In this document: positions 29,641 to 41,599 of the stretch, one piece after another
Layout: every line of letters starts with the position of its first letter
Position numbering within the stretch: position 1 is the stretch's first letter
Assembly (NCBI GenBank): GCA_023052935.1
Contig: CM041292.1
Coordinates: 102,739,906-102,803,905, forward strand
From: Piezodorus guildinii
Lineage: Eukaryota > Arthropoda > Insecta > Hemiptera > Pentatomidae
Direction of reading: 5' to 3'
DNA length: 64,000 bases
Made by a program: the position numbers and the translations under genes
The notes under the pieces: generated by a model
What the model was told of the DNA's origin: nothing
The model's database searches: none
Seen by the model: the letters and a program-made list of their open reading frames with translations, nothing else

Positions 29641-30099
29641 ACATCAACCAAAACTTTTAACGAGTTATATAGAAAAGAGTCACACTGGTAATTTTGTTTT
29701 CTTCGAAGAAATTTTGATCTGATGAACATTATTTTTTTTTAAATATGAATTTTTTAAATTTGGTAATTACCATTCCTAACAATATTTAAAACTGAATATC
29801 TCTAAAAGTCAGTCCCCGAAAAAGATCTAATTAATGCATATTACATCTCTATCTGATAAGTACTAAAAGTAAAAATTTAGTAGTTGAATTTAAAAGAAGG
29901 ACAAAGAATGTAAAAGACATCCAATATAATATCGTTAGTTTTGGTTTCGATTTATTATCTTCCAAATTAGCCGAGTTTTTTCCCGACACTTGTTTTCAGC
30001 CGCGACGCTGACTTAAAATTATAGCAAAACTAAAAGTATTAATCAGAAAAATAGAAGTGATAAGTACAACTGGTAAAAGAATCACAAAAATCAAAAATG

Positions 30100-31069
30100 A
30101 TACACGGAAAAATTAGTTACAACTAGACAATTTTAAATGGGTCAAATTTAAGTTTGCTAACTTTTTTTAATACCTTATAATAACGTTCAACAGAACTACC
30201 TCTGGGTTGTTATTTTTGTTTTTTATGTACTTCGTTTTTTTAGCAATAAAAATACATGAATTAGAACAGAAAATTAAACTAAAAGAAATGATCGGAACTC
30301 TTAAAGGAATAAAGTATTATGAACGGTATACCATGTATTTTTATTTAATAATGAAAACACATTCAAATAGGAAAATAAAATTAACTGATAATGGTAAATG
30401 AATCTATTATAACCGGTTCTAAAAAGTACTACAGTATAAAGATATGTATATTAAATGATAAATTTCCTATAATGTAAGAATATATTAAACAAAAAAAGTT
30501 ACTTATTATGAGAAATTATTATGAAGAGCTCACAAGTGATAATCCGTGAAGAAGTGAAGATAAGAGTGCGCCCCCTCCGTTATCAGTACTGAGCCCTGAT
30601 CATGATCCGTCGTCGGATGTCGGTGTGGCCTTCCTAATAGATTTAATAAATTGTCATTAATGTTCTAACATCCTCATCAACGCGCCGTTCTGGGGGGGCA
30701 CCCTATCCTATAGCCTAGCATGATTTATACCCTATGAATTGTTTATGAGATGGAAAATATTGCTACGGATTGATGATTTTTAAGAAGTTACAAAAAGTGA
30801 TCAAAAAAGGGAAATTATTATTCCAAAAATCGTATTTACATTGTCTTAATCAAGATGTTATACATATGCTTTCACCATAAACTGATGACTCCAAATCAAA
30901 ATTACAGTTTCGAGACTTGCTTTTTATTATTCATTGACCGTATTAAACGACATAAAAAAAGATGGTCACTTTACTACCTAACATAGAACTGACACCAAAG
31001 CGTTATTTTTGGGTAGTTTTTCCACAAGACTTTGCAAAAAATTGCTTAATGTTATCTTTGTTATAGAAG
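30100..31069. other. No gene seen
   Basis: AT-rich up to about 30530, then a less AT-rich patch at 30540-30720 (with a G7 run near 30691) that matches nothing else in the window. Confidence 0.5.
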
Positions 31070-31717
31070 CTTAGGGCATACTTTTGAACACGTTGAGAAA
31101 TTCAAGTATTTAGGTTCAATGATAACAAGAAAAAATGAAATCCAGGAAGAAATAAAGTCCCGGTTAAAGGTGGAAAATGCGTGTTATTATTCAGTTGCTA
31201 AGTTACTTAGTTCGCGGCGTCTATCTAAAAACTTAAAGGTTAGAATTTATAAAACTACTATTCTTCTGACGGTTCTTTACGGATGTGAAACGTGGCCGCT
31301 TACTTTGAAGGATGAACAACGGCTTAAGGTGTTCGAAAATAAGCTAATTAAAGGTACGTAAAATATTTGGTCCGAAGAGAGATGAGGCCACTGGGGAGTT
31401 TAGAAGGTTGCACAACGCGGAATTGCGGGAATTGTATCCTGTGAATATAATTGATTTGATAGCATCTCGGAGACTCAAATGGGCGAGTAAAGTTGTTGGG
31501 CTCGATGAAGAGCGGATTCCGAGAAAGTTGGTATTCGCTGAACCGACTGGTAGGCGTCCGAAAGGCAGGCCGAAGCGTCGATGGGAGGATTGCGTTAAGG
31601 CTGATCTCGAGGGCTTGGGCTTGAACGGTGAACATTGGACGATTCTGTGTAGGCGGAATTTGGTGGTATCGGCATCGAACCTTCGGGTTCGCTAAGCCTA
31701 TTATTATTATTATTATT
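31070..31717 (+). pseudogene. RTE-type LINE 3' end with an (ATT)n tail
   Basis: Two frames carry it. At 31119-31361 come S-M-I-T-R-K-N-E-I and V-R-I-Y-K-T-T-I-L-L-T-V-L-Y-G-C-E-T-W, typical of the RTE thumb region. A frameshift near 31358 then leads to R-K-I-F-G-P ... R-R-L-K-W-A and G-R-R-P-K-G-R-P-K-R-R-W-E-D (to 31695). The stop is followed at once by ATT units (31700-31717). The 5' part is missing. Confidence 0.85.
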
Positions 31718-31784
31718 GCTATAGCAGTTTAAAAAACCTTGTTGTGCACCCTCTTTCCCCCTCAACCTTCACTTACTCCCATTC

Positions 31785-33048
31785 TTTTTTAATATTTATT
31801 GGGATATATTAAATTTTTGTTTCTAAATACTACAACTACTAAACAGTAGTAATAGTAATATGAGACCACATGCATACAATATAAACACAAAATAATGACA
31901 AACTCAAATTACATACAATATAATAAATATATATATATATATATAAAAAAAAAAACTATAATTGAGATAAATATAAAGTGAGAAATAAATTAAAATCATA
32001 CACACAATCATAACAATATACAGTATTTGCAATCTGTTAAAGGAACCCCAGACCGAGCCTTTCCCCACTTGTAGTGGGAAAAGCGGAACCCAAGAAACCA
32101 GCACCTTTCTCTCAGCCGCGTCACTGGTGTGAGCCACAAAGAGAGCACAATATCCACAAACATACAGAACATGAGTGAAAGATCTGACTAATGTCTGAAC
32201 TCCAGTGTAAATGTTCACAAAGCATCTCGCGACCACTGCCGTTTCAATCTTCGAGGAGGATTATAGGGATGAGTGAAGCTGGATAATGATTGTTAGGATA
32301 ATGAGTAAGGTTCTAATGAAATTTAGAAAATTTGGACGGTATCAGGTCTATGATAAATGGAATATTTAGGTCGTGGTGTAGGCTACAGTAGGTAACGTAA
32401 TAAGGAGCATTAACTATTGTTCGGAGGACTTTGGATTGGAAGGATTGGATGCGTTTGATGTTAGAAAGTTTAGCTGTCCCCCACAGTTCAAGTCCGTAGG
32501 TTCATATAAGTTTCAATACTGTCTTGTATATTAGTAATTTGTTATCAACTGTAACATGAGATTTCCTGTTTATTAGTCTGTATAACTGGCCGAATCTGCG
32601 GTTGAGTTATTTTCTTTTAAGTCTTATATGTGGGTTCCACCTCATTGTTTTGTCGAGTAAAAATCCAAGACACCAGACTGTGTCTGAGGAAGGAAGCGGT
32701 ATGGAATCGAATTGAACTGTTGGACAGGATTTGCATCAAAAGGGTGAATCGGACAGTAGCAGTCGGACAGTATCGGAAGTAGGCTAATAGGTCTGTATAA
32801 TGACGTGCTGTTGGGAGGTTTGCCTTGTTTTAGGTAAAGGACAATAGTTGAGTGTTTTCATAAGAGAGGGAAATAGGTAATGCGTAGGAAACAGTTATAG
32901 AGATAAGTGAGGAATGTAATGGCTTTGGGTGCAAGTTGTCTTTAGATCTGAGGAGTAAGAGGATCGTATCCAGGGTGGACGTACGGGAACAAGCTTTTTA
33001 AGAAGATATTTGACCTCAGAGGAATTAACTGCTTTAGGTGGTAAGAAG
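31785..33048 (-). pseudogene. LINE-A copy 3, decayed
   Basis: The minus strand matches LINE-A: a long 3' UTR (31785-32225) colinear with 47500-47960, then C-terminal ORF2 codons (from 32226 leftwards in protein order), with stops and shifts. An internal deletion around 32745-32775 joins the region after the palm domain to a point well upstream. The 5' end breaks off at about 33048 against an M1 fragment. Its bases at five diagnostic positions equal those of the LINE-A half at 47476-48330. Confidence 0.82.
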
Positions 33049-33150
33049 AATGTAATTAATTATTTAACAATTTATTTTCATCTCTAAGTGAATTTTAAAA
33101 TTCTTAAATTGATTTTAACAACGGAGGTTAGTGAAAGTCGCATATTAGAT
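33049..33150 (-). mobile_element. M1 repeat, 5' end fragment
   Basis: The reverse complement reads ACTTTCACTAACCTCCGTTG, then TTAAAATCAATTTAAGAATT, the first 100 bases of M1. It abuts the broken end of LINE-A copy 3. Confidence 0.65.
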
Positions 33151-36100
33151 ATTTAAAAAATAGTATTTAAGTTAATAATACTTACTATAACCGGATAAAT
33201 TAGTTAGATTTGAAACCCATTGATAAGGGAAAAAATATACACGTTTAATTGCGCTTTATTTGTGAACATTTTATGTTAAAAATAATTTACAGGAATAATA
33301 ATTAAAATGAAGAAGATGGATACTCCTATTCCCACGCATAACACCAAGTAAAAAAGTATCAAAGAGATAAAGAAGAAGAAAATGATTGAATATTTTATTA
33401 ATGGTTGACATAATTTGTTTATGATTATTTTTTACGAACAAATAATAAATACATAGCAGTACTTTAAAACGTATCCTCATCCGCGCTCGGTAATTGAGCA
33501 GCAAGAGATATTTCCGGTGTTGACTCCAATTGAAGCGAGGGGGTTATCAATAGGAAGTATTTCAGTTTTTAAACAGTATTAATAACGCAAGTAGTGTTCA
33601 GTCAATTGTAATAACAACTAGTGTAAGTATCTTTAGGAATAAATTATTTGCTTTTCCACCACAGTTAGATTATTTTTTGCTTGGTAGGCAAGGTTTTCTT
33701 ATTTAATAAATTAATAGTTAAACTAAAAGTAAAATAAATAAGATGTTGGAAGAAATTGTTGCTCAAATTAAAAAAAAACAAGACAAATTATACACATTTT
33801 TAAACTTTTGTAATAACGATTCCATCAGTAACGCATCGAAAATGGATTTTCAATTAATAACTAATTTTTATCTAAATACTCTAACAGGAACTTGAGAATG
33901 TTACGAATTACTTACCCACCAATGATCCTCGGTCATTACAAAGATCTTCCTACACACTCTTGACACTCGACTGAAGGATGACGGATTCCACATGTCAAGA
34001 TGAAAGAAAAAATACTCCTAACGAATGACTGAATGTACTTCACTCTCTTTTCTCCAAATCGTCCAAACTGAAAATTAAATAAAAAATGAAAACATATATT
34101 ATAGATACCTACTTAAATTCATACGGACATACGCCTCACTGATTTGTGGCCAGAATCAAAATTCTTTGATATGTCAACTACCATACATCCTGACTTACAA
34201 CATGCTACACAAACGAATTAAAGTAAACTTGACGAAAATGATAATAGAATTATAAATGCCACGAGCTGAAATGTCTGTTAGAAGAAGGCTAAAAAAAAAA
34301 AAAAAAAGCTGGATGAGAGACCTCTGCTAAATTAAAGTGTAGAAAGGGATGCTGTTGAGCACATTCCTTCCCCATGCCGATCTAGTCCTGTTGAAGTTTA
34401 ATACATCTTATTTGCTGATTGTCTTATATTTCTTATGGATAAATATTTCTTATTTTATGAAGAAGTTAAGTTTAAAAAATAGGAATCATTATTCATATTC
34501 GTAATTATCAGTTAAAGTTAAAATATAATATCATTTTCGTTTAATTACTTTTAGTATTGTGTCATGGCTAACTGAATAATATTTAATATAAAACATTTTA
34601 GGTTTTTAGAACAGTTTAAAAAGGCTTCAAAATGAGCAAAATAAGAAGCCTGATGTGTTGCAAATATAAAATAAACAAAGTGATAAGAACTGACTATCTG
34701 AGAATGGTTAAATAAGAAGAAAAAAAGCTATAAATAAAAAAAAAAAAATAATATATAAGAACCTAAGAATATATAGTGTGAATTCAATATTAATAATAGT
34801 ATCATATTAAGTCTTACTGGGGTGTCATAAAGTAATAAAAAACATTAATAATACACATGAATAAGAATTTTATCACGTGATCATACACGACATTCCAAGT
34901 AATATTTATATATTATGTATTTGATTAATGATGTATACAAAAATTTACATTTTACGTGCTAAAATAATTACGCTCATGTAGGTTTCGCCGTTTTAATCTT
35001 ATTTCTCATTTTTCAGAGTTGAAGGTTGAAGGAGAATGGAACCAAAATGCCACTACCTGCAATGCATTCCGACACTCCTGTTCCCTTTAACGCGACAATA
35101 AATTTTCTAGATTTACCTTACATTCATTTCAGTACTCACCACAACTCTTATACTCAGAAATGGGATCTTTTAAGAAAGTTACCTGCTCCAAGAGGAGTAA
35201 GGAAGTTTATCATTGTCCCATCTGACTTTCATGGTCCCATTTGACTTTCATGCCTCCTTGGATGCTCTTGGGGTATCTGGAGAAAAATGTTCTCTTGTTT
35301 TAGAGTCAAATCTTGAAGAAAATTAATTAAATACTTCAAAATAGTGAAATTTTAATTATCTGCATTAAAGGAAGAATTCATATAGAAAACATCAACTCTT
35401 AAACTTTTTAGTATTAAAGATAAAAAAAAAATAAAATAAAAAATAAAAAAAATTATAAAGCTATTTATACAGTTATACAGTTAACTAATATGAAGAACAA
35501 TAAATAATTATATGAAAAATGCTAAATCTCTACTATTTCTTAACCGATTTTAATGATTCTTTTTTCGTTTTGTAGGAAATTCCCTATTCTTTTTTTTCTT
35601 TATTTTTGAAAATAAAATCGTATATATAAATATTTTAATTTTGCATTTATATACGATTATATATATTTCTTATTATTTTTTTTGTTTTCTTATCGGCCTT
35701 TACCGATTCTAAAACTCTGTACATATTTTTCTCTATCTTTGAAAAATCTGAGTTAAGGGTGTATTTATGGTTAAAATTTCAATTTCTTTTCTTTTTTTTT
35801 TGCTTTCTTTTTTTATATAATTATTCGTGGCTCCTTGGTTAAAAAAACCCTAATACATTTTTTCTCTAGGCCACCTGTTTAAGACTAATAGGCTGATATC
35901 AACATATAGGTGTTAGGATCATCGTTGGATACCCTGGTATCTTTATGCCAAATTAAAAAAATTGGTCCAGTAGTTACGAAGAAAAGCCTCCCAAGACGTA
36001 CAGAGGACGGCTGACCAACGGATTTTTTTCGTATTCGTTATTAGGGTTCTACATCTCTCGAAACGCAAGCCTCAAATGTTGAGAGGAGGTAATGTTTTTT

Positions 36101-36227
36101 GCTTGATTACAAAGGTTTATTATTGAAGATGATAAAACAAAAATACATATGAGGCAATAGCTTTATGTATTCAAAATGGAGTTCTGCCAAAGGTTAGTTT
36201 CTTTACACAGGATCTCGTCTTAACTTG

Positions 36228-36273
<46 letters not shown>

Positions 36274-36275
36274 TA

Positions 36276-36315
<40 letters not shown>

Positions 36316-37560
36316 TTTAATGTTTTCAAGATTCTTTGAGATACTGATGTAGTTCTTAACTAAATTTTAAAATTATTAACAATAATAAAATTATACTTGC
36401 AAAAATATTTGGCTAGAGAAGAGTAACTTCCAAACGTTTGGAAATAAATGTTTTTAGTTAATTTAATTTATGAAACATTTTATTTTCATTCCAAAATAAA
36501 AAATGGTGCTAAAAAAATAAATAAAATGGTATAGAAGTGCATGACTGGTATCTTTAGATTTTTAATGCAAACTGTAGTTGATATGTAAATATTCTTAGTT
36601 GTTTACTTCACATATTTCATTGATAAACCTTTGTCATATTTTTCTGTTCTCAGCTGGACGTGTTAACACATCAAACTGTTATTCCTGAATATATCTTTAG
36701 CCTTGAAATTTATTTATAAACTTTTTAATATGATAATCTATAATGATAATGCTATCCAACTAATATGAAATGATAGTTACTTGACGTAAACTTGAATAGT
36801 GACTTTGAATAAACTTTCAAAATTTTCAACTTAAATTGTAATTCCGAAAATAATTGCATAAATAAGTTTGTTATTACATGAAGATTCCACTTCGGTTGAA
36901 AGTCTAGAGTAGATGGGTAATATATTTTATATAGAAGGGGTATTATTGAATATTGCAGCTCAGGACATAGGAAAAGTAGGTTTACCACTACCGGTTTGTT
37001 TATTAATATCCAGGACAGACCTTAAACATTATTAATGTTGCTATCCATCAAGATAATTCTGTCTACTGATTCATGTATTTCAACAAGACCATGAACACGC
37101 TCACTTGAAAACTTGTTATAGCTTTTATATTAAACAGCTGATATGAAGTAGAGGATACGAATTAAAAACAGATTAAACCGAAGAAGCAATATCACCTGGT
37201 TGAGCTTAAGGATAAATTGTAGTAATTTTTAGGAAATAGACTCCATTGTTATGTCTGATTGAAAGGGAAAAAAACACTCCAAACCGTGAAAGGTCCATCG
37301 TTCAGTACATAATAAATCCGTATTGTTTCTAGGTCATACCCGTTGTAGAAGGTGATTAGGATGATATCAAGTATCTTGCCTGATTCGAACATGAGACTGG
37401 GAAAATAGTAGTCCAGTGAGTAATATATGCAAATAATATAATTATAAAAAATACACTAAATTATAACAGTTATAAGGCTTTTACTTTGCCATATAGGAAG
37501 CCTTAATTTTATTTATTTTCTTGAGATGAAGCTGCATGCAGTCGTTGATGTGTAAGTACA
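33151..37560. other. Long stretch without a recognised gene
   Basis: AT-rich. A 50-codon frame at 33743-33895 starts with ATG, is lysine-rich and has no recognisable motif. A frame of about 72 codons at 35026-35244 follows a polypyrimidine-AG, but its frame has a stop just after that AG. A copy of the repeat seen at 29480 lies at 36040-36160. A compound microsatellite lies at 36229-36314. Nothing else is supported. Confidence 0.5.
36229..36314. repeat. (TA)n(TG)n microsatellite
   Basis: A TA tract to about 36291, then TG units to 36314. Confidence 0.95.
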
Positions 37561-37572
37561 ATAGTAATCTGC

Positions 37573-37785
37573 CTGCGATTTTTAAACCAGTCGCTGCAGC
37601 GGATAATTGGAGGTAATGTATCTGACCTCGTGTTTTTTTGGTTCATAATGGAAATATAAGTTGACCGTAGAGAGGTTCAGGAGAAAATTAGTCGGGCTGC
37701 TCGTCAGTGAAAGAAAAGTAATGAAATAGCTCAAACAATTTATTGTTTTCTCAACGTTTTGACCCACATTATGGGTCATAATCAG
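37573..37785 (-). mobile_element. Penelope/retrozyme-like unit with degenerate hammerhead motif
   Basis: On the minus strand: CTGATTATGA (37776-37785), a stem-like GACCCATAATGTGGGTC, then AAAACGTTGAG. About 180 bases on comes a CAGCGACTGGTTTAAAAATC block (to 37573). The same two blocks occur in the same order and spacing at 38713-38912. The hammerhead core has two extra T and lacks the G of GAAAC, so it is probably inactive. Confidence 0.45.
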
Positions 37786-38602
37786 TGCTTTTTAAAATTT
37801 GTAGTAGTGTGTATTGAGGATACTGGATAAATAAATTCATTATTAGATTATTTTAATACTAACAATTAAATAATAATAAATTTTGGCGGCAAAAGTACAA
37901 AAAGCGTTTCCTATTCCCCTAGGTATCCCCATGGTCTGCTCCTTAGCCGCGATACCCCAGGAACTTCCTAGATCTTAGCTATTAGCCGATAAGAGTATTA
38001 AGGGTAGACAGAAGCTGGACTACCGATTTCGGGCACTTCCCATATCAGCTTCGCCTTCCTTTGGAAGAGATCGGAAACTTCCGAAATACAGTATTTTTGA
38101 AATGAAGAGGGGATAGAGGTGACGAGGATGAGGATGAGAATCGAGAAGCAGAAGAGGTTAGTCGTATTCCTGAGACAGAAGAGTGAAAGACCTTCTACGG
38201 AGGCCGTCAGTGATCCGAGAGAAGTCCGTCGAGGGCCGGATAGTTACTGGGGACGAGAAGGGATGCCTGAGTCAAATTCCATCTTCGCTACCTGAATGAA
38301 GTGTCCTAAGGTAGCTTTTTGTAATATTGTATGGCAAAGGTAGTAGTGACGATTTCCTCAGAATTCTCATTCATAGTTCTAGGCATTATATAAACAGAGT
38401 TTAAGTTTAGAATCTATGTATTAGTTATCTTTAATGATAATTGCTCTAATCGAAACCTGTTTAATTTGATCTTCCTCTGCATGCCACCTATTAATATTGG
38501 TTAACACGACACCTTTGGAAAAGAATTCCAATGGTTAAAAAAAGTATTGCCTTCAAATATATTAATTAATCTAGTTTTACTACTATATACTACCCGTCGC
38601 AG

Positions 38603-38912
38603 CGCCAGGCATCAAAATCGCAAGCAGAATTAACTCATAACTCTCAAAATCTCAACAAATTATTTCTTATACAACCCCAGTTGTCATCGCCATACTGCCA
38701 CTTTTAAAAAGACCCCAAGATGACTCCACACTATGGGTCGAAACATAGGAAAAGCAATAAAAAGGTAAAATATCTTTCACTGAATGCCTCAGGACTAATT
38801 TCCTCCTGAATCTGAATCTGAAAGACCAACAGTTGATATTTATATTGATCTTAAGAACTCGGATTAATAAGATACATAACCTCAGCGCCTGGTTTCAAAA
38901 TCGCAGGTGGAA
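38603..38912 (+). mobile_element. Tandem Penelope/retrozyme-like unit
   Basis: A CAGCGCC...TCAAAATCGCA block at about 38608 recurs at about 38884, roughly 277 bp later. Between them sits AAGATGACTCC ... GGGTCGAAACATA (38718-38746), a hammerhead-like core with its first two bases changed, followed by TTTCACTGA ... GACTAATTTCCTCCTGAA. That block also occurs inverted at 37670-37715. Tandem units of this size with a ribozyme core are known for Penelope pLTRs and metazoan retrozymes. Confidence 0.45.
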
Positions 38913-39058
38913 AACACTACATATACCACAACAATAAGCTTTTCGGTGAACTGTATGATCATAGCATCTACGCGAAGTTGATCAGTCATTCGAATTAAGG
39001 ATTTTAGTGTTCTACTCTTTACTTCAAGAAAAAGGTGTTTTTAAAACTATATATTTAA

Positions 39059-39074
39059 TTACAAATAACTGAAT
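39059..39074 (+). repeat. 16-bp target-site duplication, left
   Basis: ATTACAAATAACTGAA, repeated exactly at 39395-39410 on the far side of the palindromic insertion. Confidence 0.75.
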
Positions 39075-39394
39075 GAGAAAGATGGTTGGGTGCGCGGTCA
39101 TAAAATAGAAACACACATTTAAAACAAGTGCTATTTTAATTATGTGCCGACGTTTCGGCCTACATTGTGGGCCTTCATCAGGGTTGACTCTGGGACGGTG
39201 TCTAAAGAAGTGAAAAAAGAAGGACTTCTTCAGACACCGTCTCAGAGTCAACCCTGATGAAGGCCCACAAGGAAAACCGAAACGTCGGCACATAATTAAA
39301 ATAGCACTCGTTTTAAATGCGAGTTTCTATTTTATGACCGCACCCCCAACCATCTTCCTCATCTAATTTCTCAACGGTCAACAAAACCTCCATC
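39075..39394. mobile_element. Palindromic insertion with two hammerhead-like ribozyme cores
   Basis: Two arms of about 130 bp (39081-39210 and 39225-39354) are reverse complements at roughly nine positions in ten, around a 14-base spacer. A right-hand extension of 40 bp completes it. The flanks are a 16-bp direct repeat ATTACAAATAACTGAA (39059-39074 and 39395-39410). Each arm carries CTGATGA, a GGCC-based stem, GAAAC and GTC: minus strand 39149-39181 and plus strand 39254-39286. In the left arm stem II is a clean GGCC/GGCC pair; in the right arm it is degraded. No ORF. It would depend on another element's enzymes. Confidence 0.6.
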
Positions 39395-39410
39395 ATTACA
39401 AATAACTGAA
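39395..39410 (+). repeat. 16-bp target-site duplication, right
   Basis: ATTACAAATAACTGAA, partner of 39059-39074. Confidence 0.75.
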
Positions 39411-39643
39411 GGTTTGTGCTAAACATTTTTTATTCCTTTATTTTATCAGCAAAACCTTTAGGAATTATTCCTTTGCGCTTAAGAAGAGAAGGAAGTTGAG
39501 TTTTCAGAAGCTGAATTGCTTTTGTTTCAAAATGACAATTCTTCTACCTTTTGCTACTAAAGGAAATAAATGGACAGAAAATTTGAAATTATGATCGGCG
39601 TGAAGTAAATTATTATCTTAGTTTGTCTTTTTTTAACCGCCAG

Positions 39644-39758
39644 TGAAGCTGTAATTGTGCAATTCCTCATTCAAGGACCCTCGATCCAAACAGGCTGCCA
39701 AGGTACCTTCGTGCAGATCCAAGTGGGCAAGAGTCTTACATTTGTGGAGGAGGAATAG
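39644..39758 (+). other. Candidate host exon (weak)
   Basis: Preceded by TTTGTCTTTTTTTAACCGCCAG, a good 3' splice-site shape. One base then completes a codon and 37 codons run to TAG (E-A-V-I-V-Q-F ... T-G-C-Q-G-T-F-V-Q-I). The minus strand is also open over the same bases, so strand is uncertain. The block is less AT-rich than its surroundings. No family recognised. Confidence 0.2.
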
Positions 39759-40536
39759 GCTCAAAAACATTGCTCTATTTTCTCCTAAAGTTTAAAAGCG
39801 AAACATTTAACTGAAAACATTTCACAAAAGATTCTCAAGGGTTTAGGGGAAGAAGGATAAAGGTTATCTATCCCTTGTACAACAAGAACATCAAATTGTC
39901 AAACGACTTCATTTCACGTTCGACAGAGAGTAATGAGATGGCTGAGTAGGGGCTTATCAAGCACACATACAACAAGTTATGTCCTGCATATAAATACTAA
40001 TTGTGTAAAGAAAACATTGTTATCATTTTTCCTTTACGTGCTAGCCTATAAAATTGTTTTTTGTAATCTTTATTCTCACCGGTGTCTTGATCCCAAAAAA
40101 CTTTTTTTTTTTTTTTTCTTCCTTTATCAATTATCGAGTTGGAGGCATACGTATGTATGTATATGTATACACATTCCGTATAAATATCATAAATATTTTA
40201 TTTTTCTGGTCAAATATAGATGTACATTATTGAAAATAATGTACTAAAAATAGAACAATTATGTTGCATTTAATTAGTGCCGATTCATTCGATGATTAAC
40301 ACCTTAGACAGTAACTAGCTAATGTCAAATCAAAAGATACTATTTTTTTTTGCAGATTGAAAAAAAAAGCATAAATAATTGTTCCCGATTATATTTTCAA
40401 TGAAAATTGATATATCGTGAGTGTTATTTTTTTCATCATCCCCAATTATCCATGAAATCCTAGGTTTTATGACGCATATGATCATCCATCGGTCCTTGGA
40501 CTGTAGGGCTCGTTAAACAGAGAGACATGTACTTAC

Positions 40537-40725
40537 CTGTTGCTGTTTTTCGTCTTTAATTTTAACTTGGTATCCGTACAAAGTCTCCTGCTGTCCTCCT
40601 CCGCACATCTGTGACCTTGAAGTGCACATGTACAAAGCCTTCCTTCCTTAATGAGCCGACCACACTTCTTTCTCTCCTTTGATTTCCTGAAGTGTTCTTC
40701 CAAGTACCGACCGCCCTTGGTTTTG
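40537..40725 (-). other. Candidate host exon, cysteine-rich (weak)
   Basis: On the minus strand 189 bases lie between ATTAATAG and CAG|GTAAGTA. The latter is a consensus 5' splice site; the acceptor is weaker. One base, 62 codons without a stop, then two bases: a symmetric phase-2 exon. The peptide is basic with five cysteines (K-K-C-G-R-L-I ... L-C-T-C-A ... H-R-C-A ... R-L-C-T). It matches no repeat in the window. No function is proposed. Confidence 0.35.
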
Positions 40726-41167
40726 CTATTAATAATACGAGAGTAAGCACTTACGTAATCAGGAGGTTATAAATAGTACCGTCTTCACGTGCTTTGATTG
40801 TACGTGAAGCACATTCTTAGATGAGAATGAAAATCAATCCAACCTAATGAATTTCTTACTGAACAAATCTTACTGTTTATTTGGTAGTATCTATGAGGGT
40901 ATAATATTGAAACTATCATAGTTTTTTTTTTTTTTCGGATGCCTAAAATCAATAAATTTTTATGATACTTCATGTCAAGGTGTATTTTTTTATTGCTTTC
41001 CATCGTTCATACCAGATTAAATCGTTATTAGTAAAATATTATATTGTTAATGAAATCATGATGCATTGAATACGATTGAGCACTGTTTTCCAATATGATA
41101 CTCATAATCGCATAATCGGAACTACATCTATAAAGGCTAAGCGAGTAAGACAGTTTTCCTATTTTAG

Positions 41168-41300
41168 GTTTGATTCATGTCTGCATGAACAGAATAAATA
41201 ATAATATTACCGAGGCGGACTTCTTCCGAATCGAGATGATAAAAAGCCCAAGGTCCAACCCACACAGCTATTCTATTCCATACTTTGATACAGCTATAAG
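41168..41300 (+). other. Candidate host exon (weak)
   Basis: Bordered by TTTTCCTATTTTAG and ATAAG|GTAAGATT, both good splice-site shapes. Two bases, 43 open codons, then two bases (phase 1 in, phase 2 out). The peptide reads I-H-V-C-M-N-R-I ... T-E-A-D-F-F-R-I-E-M. The minus strand is open too. It could be an exon of a long-intron gene or a chance frame. Confidence 0.28.
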
Positions 41301-41458
41301 GTAAGATTTCAGTAATCTAATATTCGTGTTGCATTGCTACAATGCTTAAATATAACGCATGATGTTTACATACAAGAAGTTTTCTCGCGAGGCTTTATGA
41401 AAGATGCACCAGTTCTGTAGTGTAGTACCCATCTATTTTCTTTAAAATTCTATACCCG

Positions 41459-41483
41459 CACACACACCCATACACACATACAA

Positions 41484-41554
<71 letters not shown>
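41459..41554. repeat. (CA)n(TA)n compound microsatellite
   Basis: CA units with interruptions to 41500, then TA units to 41554. Confidence 0.95.
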
Positions 41555-41557
<3 letters not shown>

Positions 41558-41599
41558 AGCAGTGACCATCTGATAAGCAATATATGACATTTTTAATTA

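Noticed and set aside
33743..33895. 50-codon ATG frame, lysine-rich
   Set aside because: No recognised motif, no flanking promoter or splice evidence, and length compatible with chance in AT-rich DNA.
35026..35244. 72-codon frame after TTTCTCATTTTTCAG as a host exon
   Set aside because: The acceptor shape is good, but this frame has a TGA between the AG and the frame start. The other frame open from the AG ends after about 23 codons. Too weak to call.
41395..41580. 61-codon frame rich in Tyr-Ile and Val-Cys repeats
   Set aside because: A translation of the CA/TA microsatellite.
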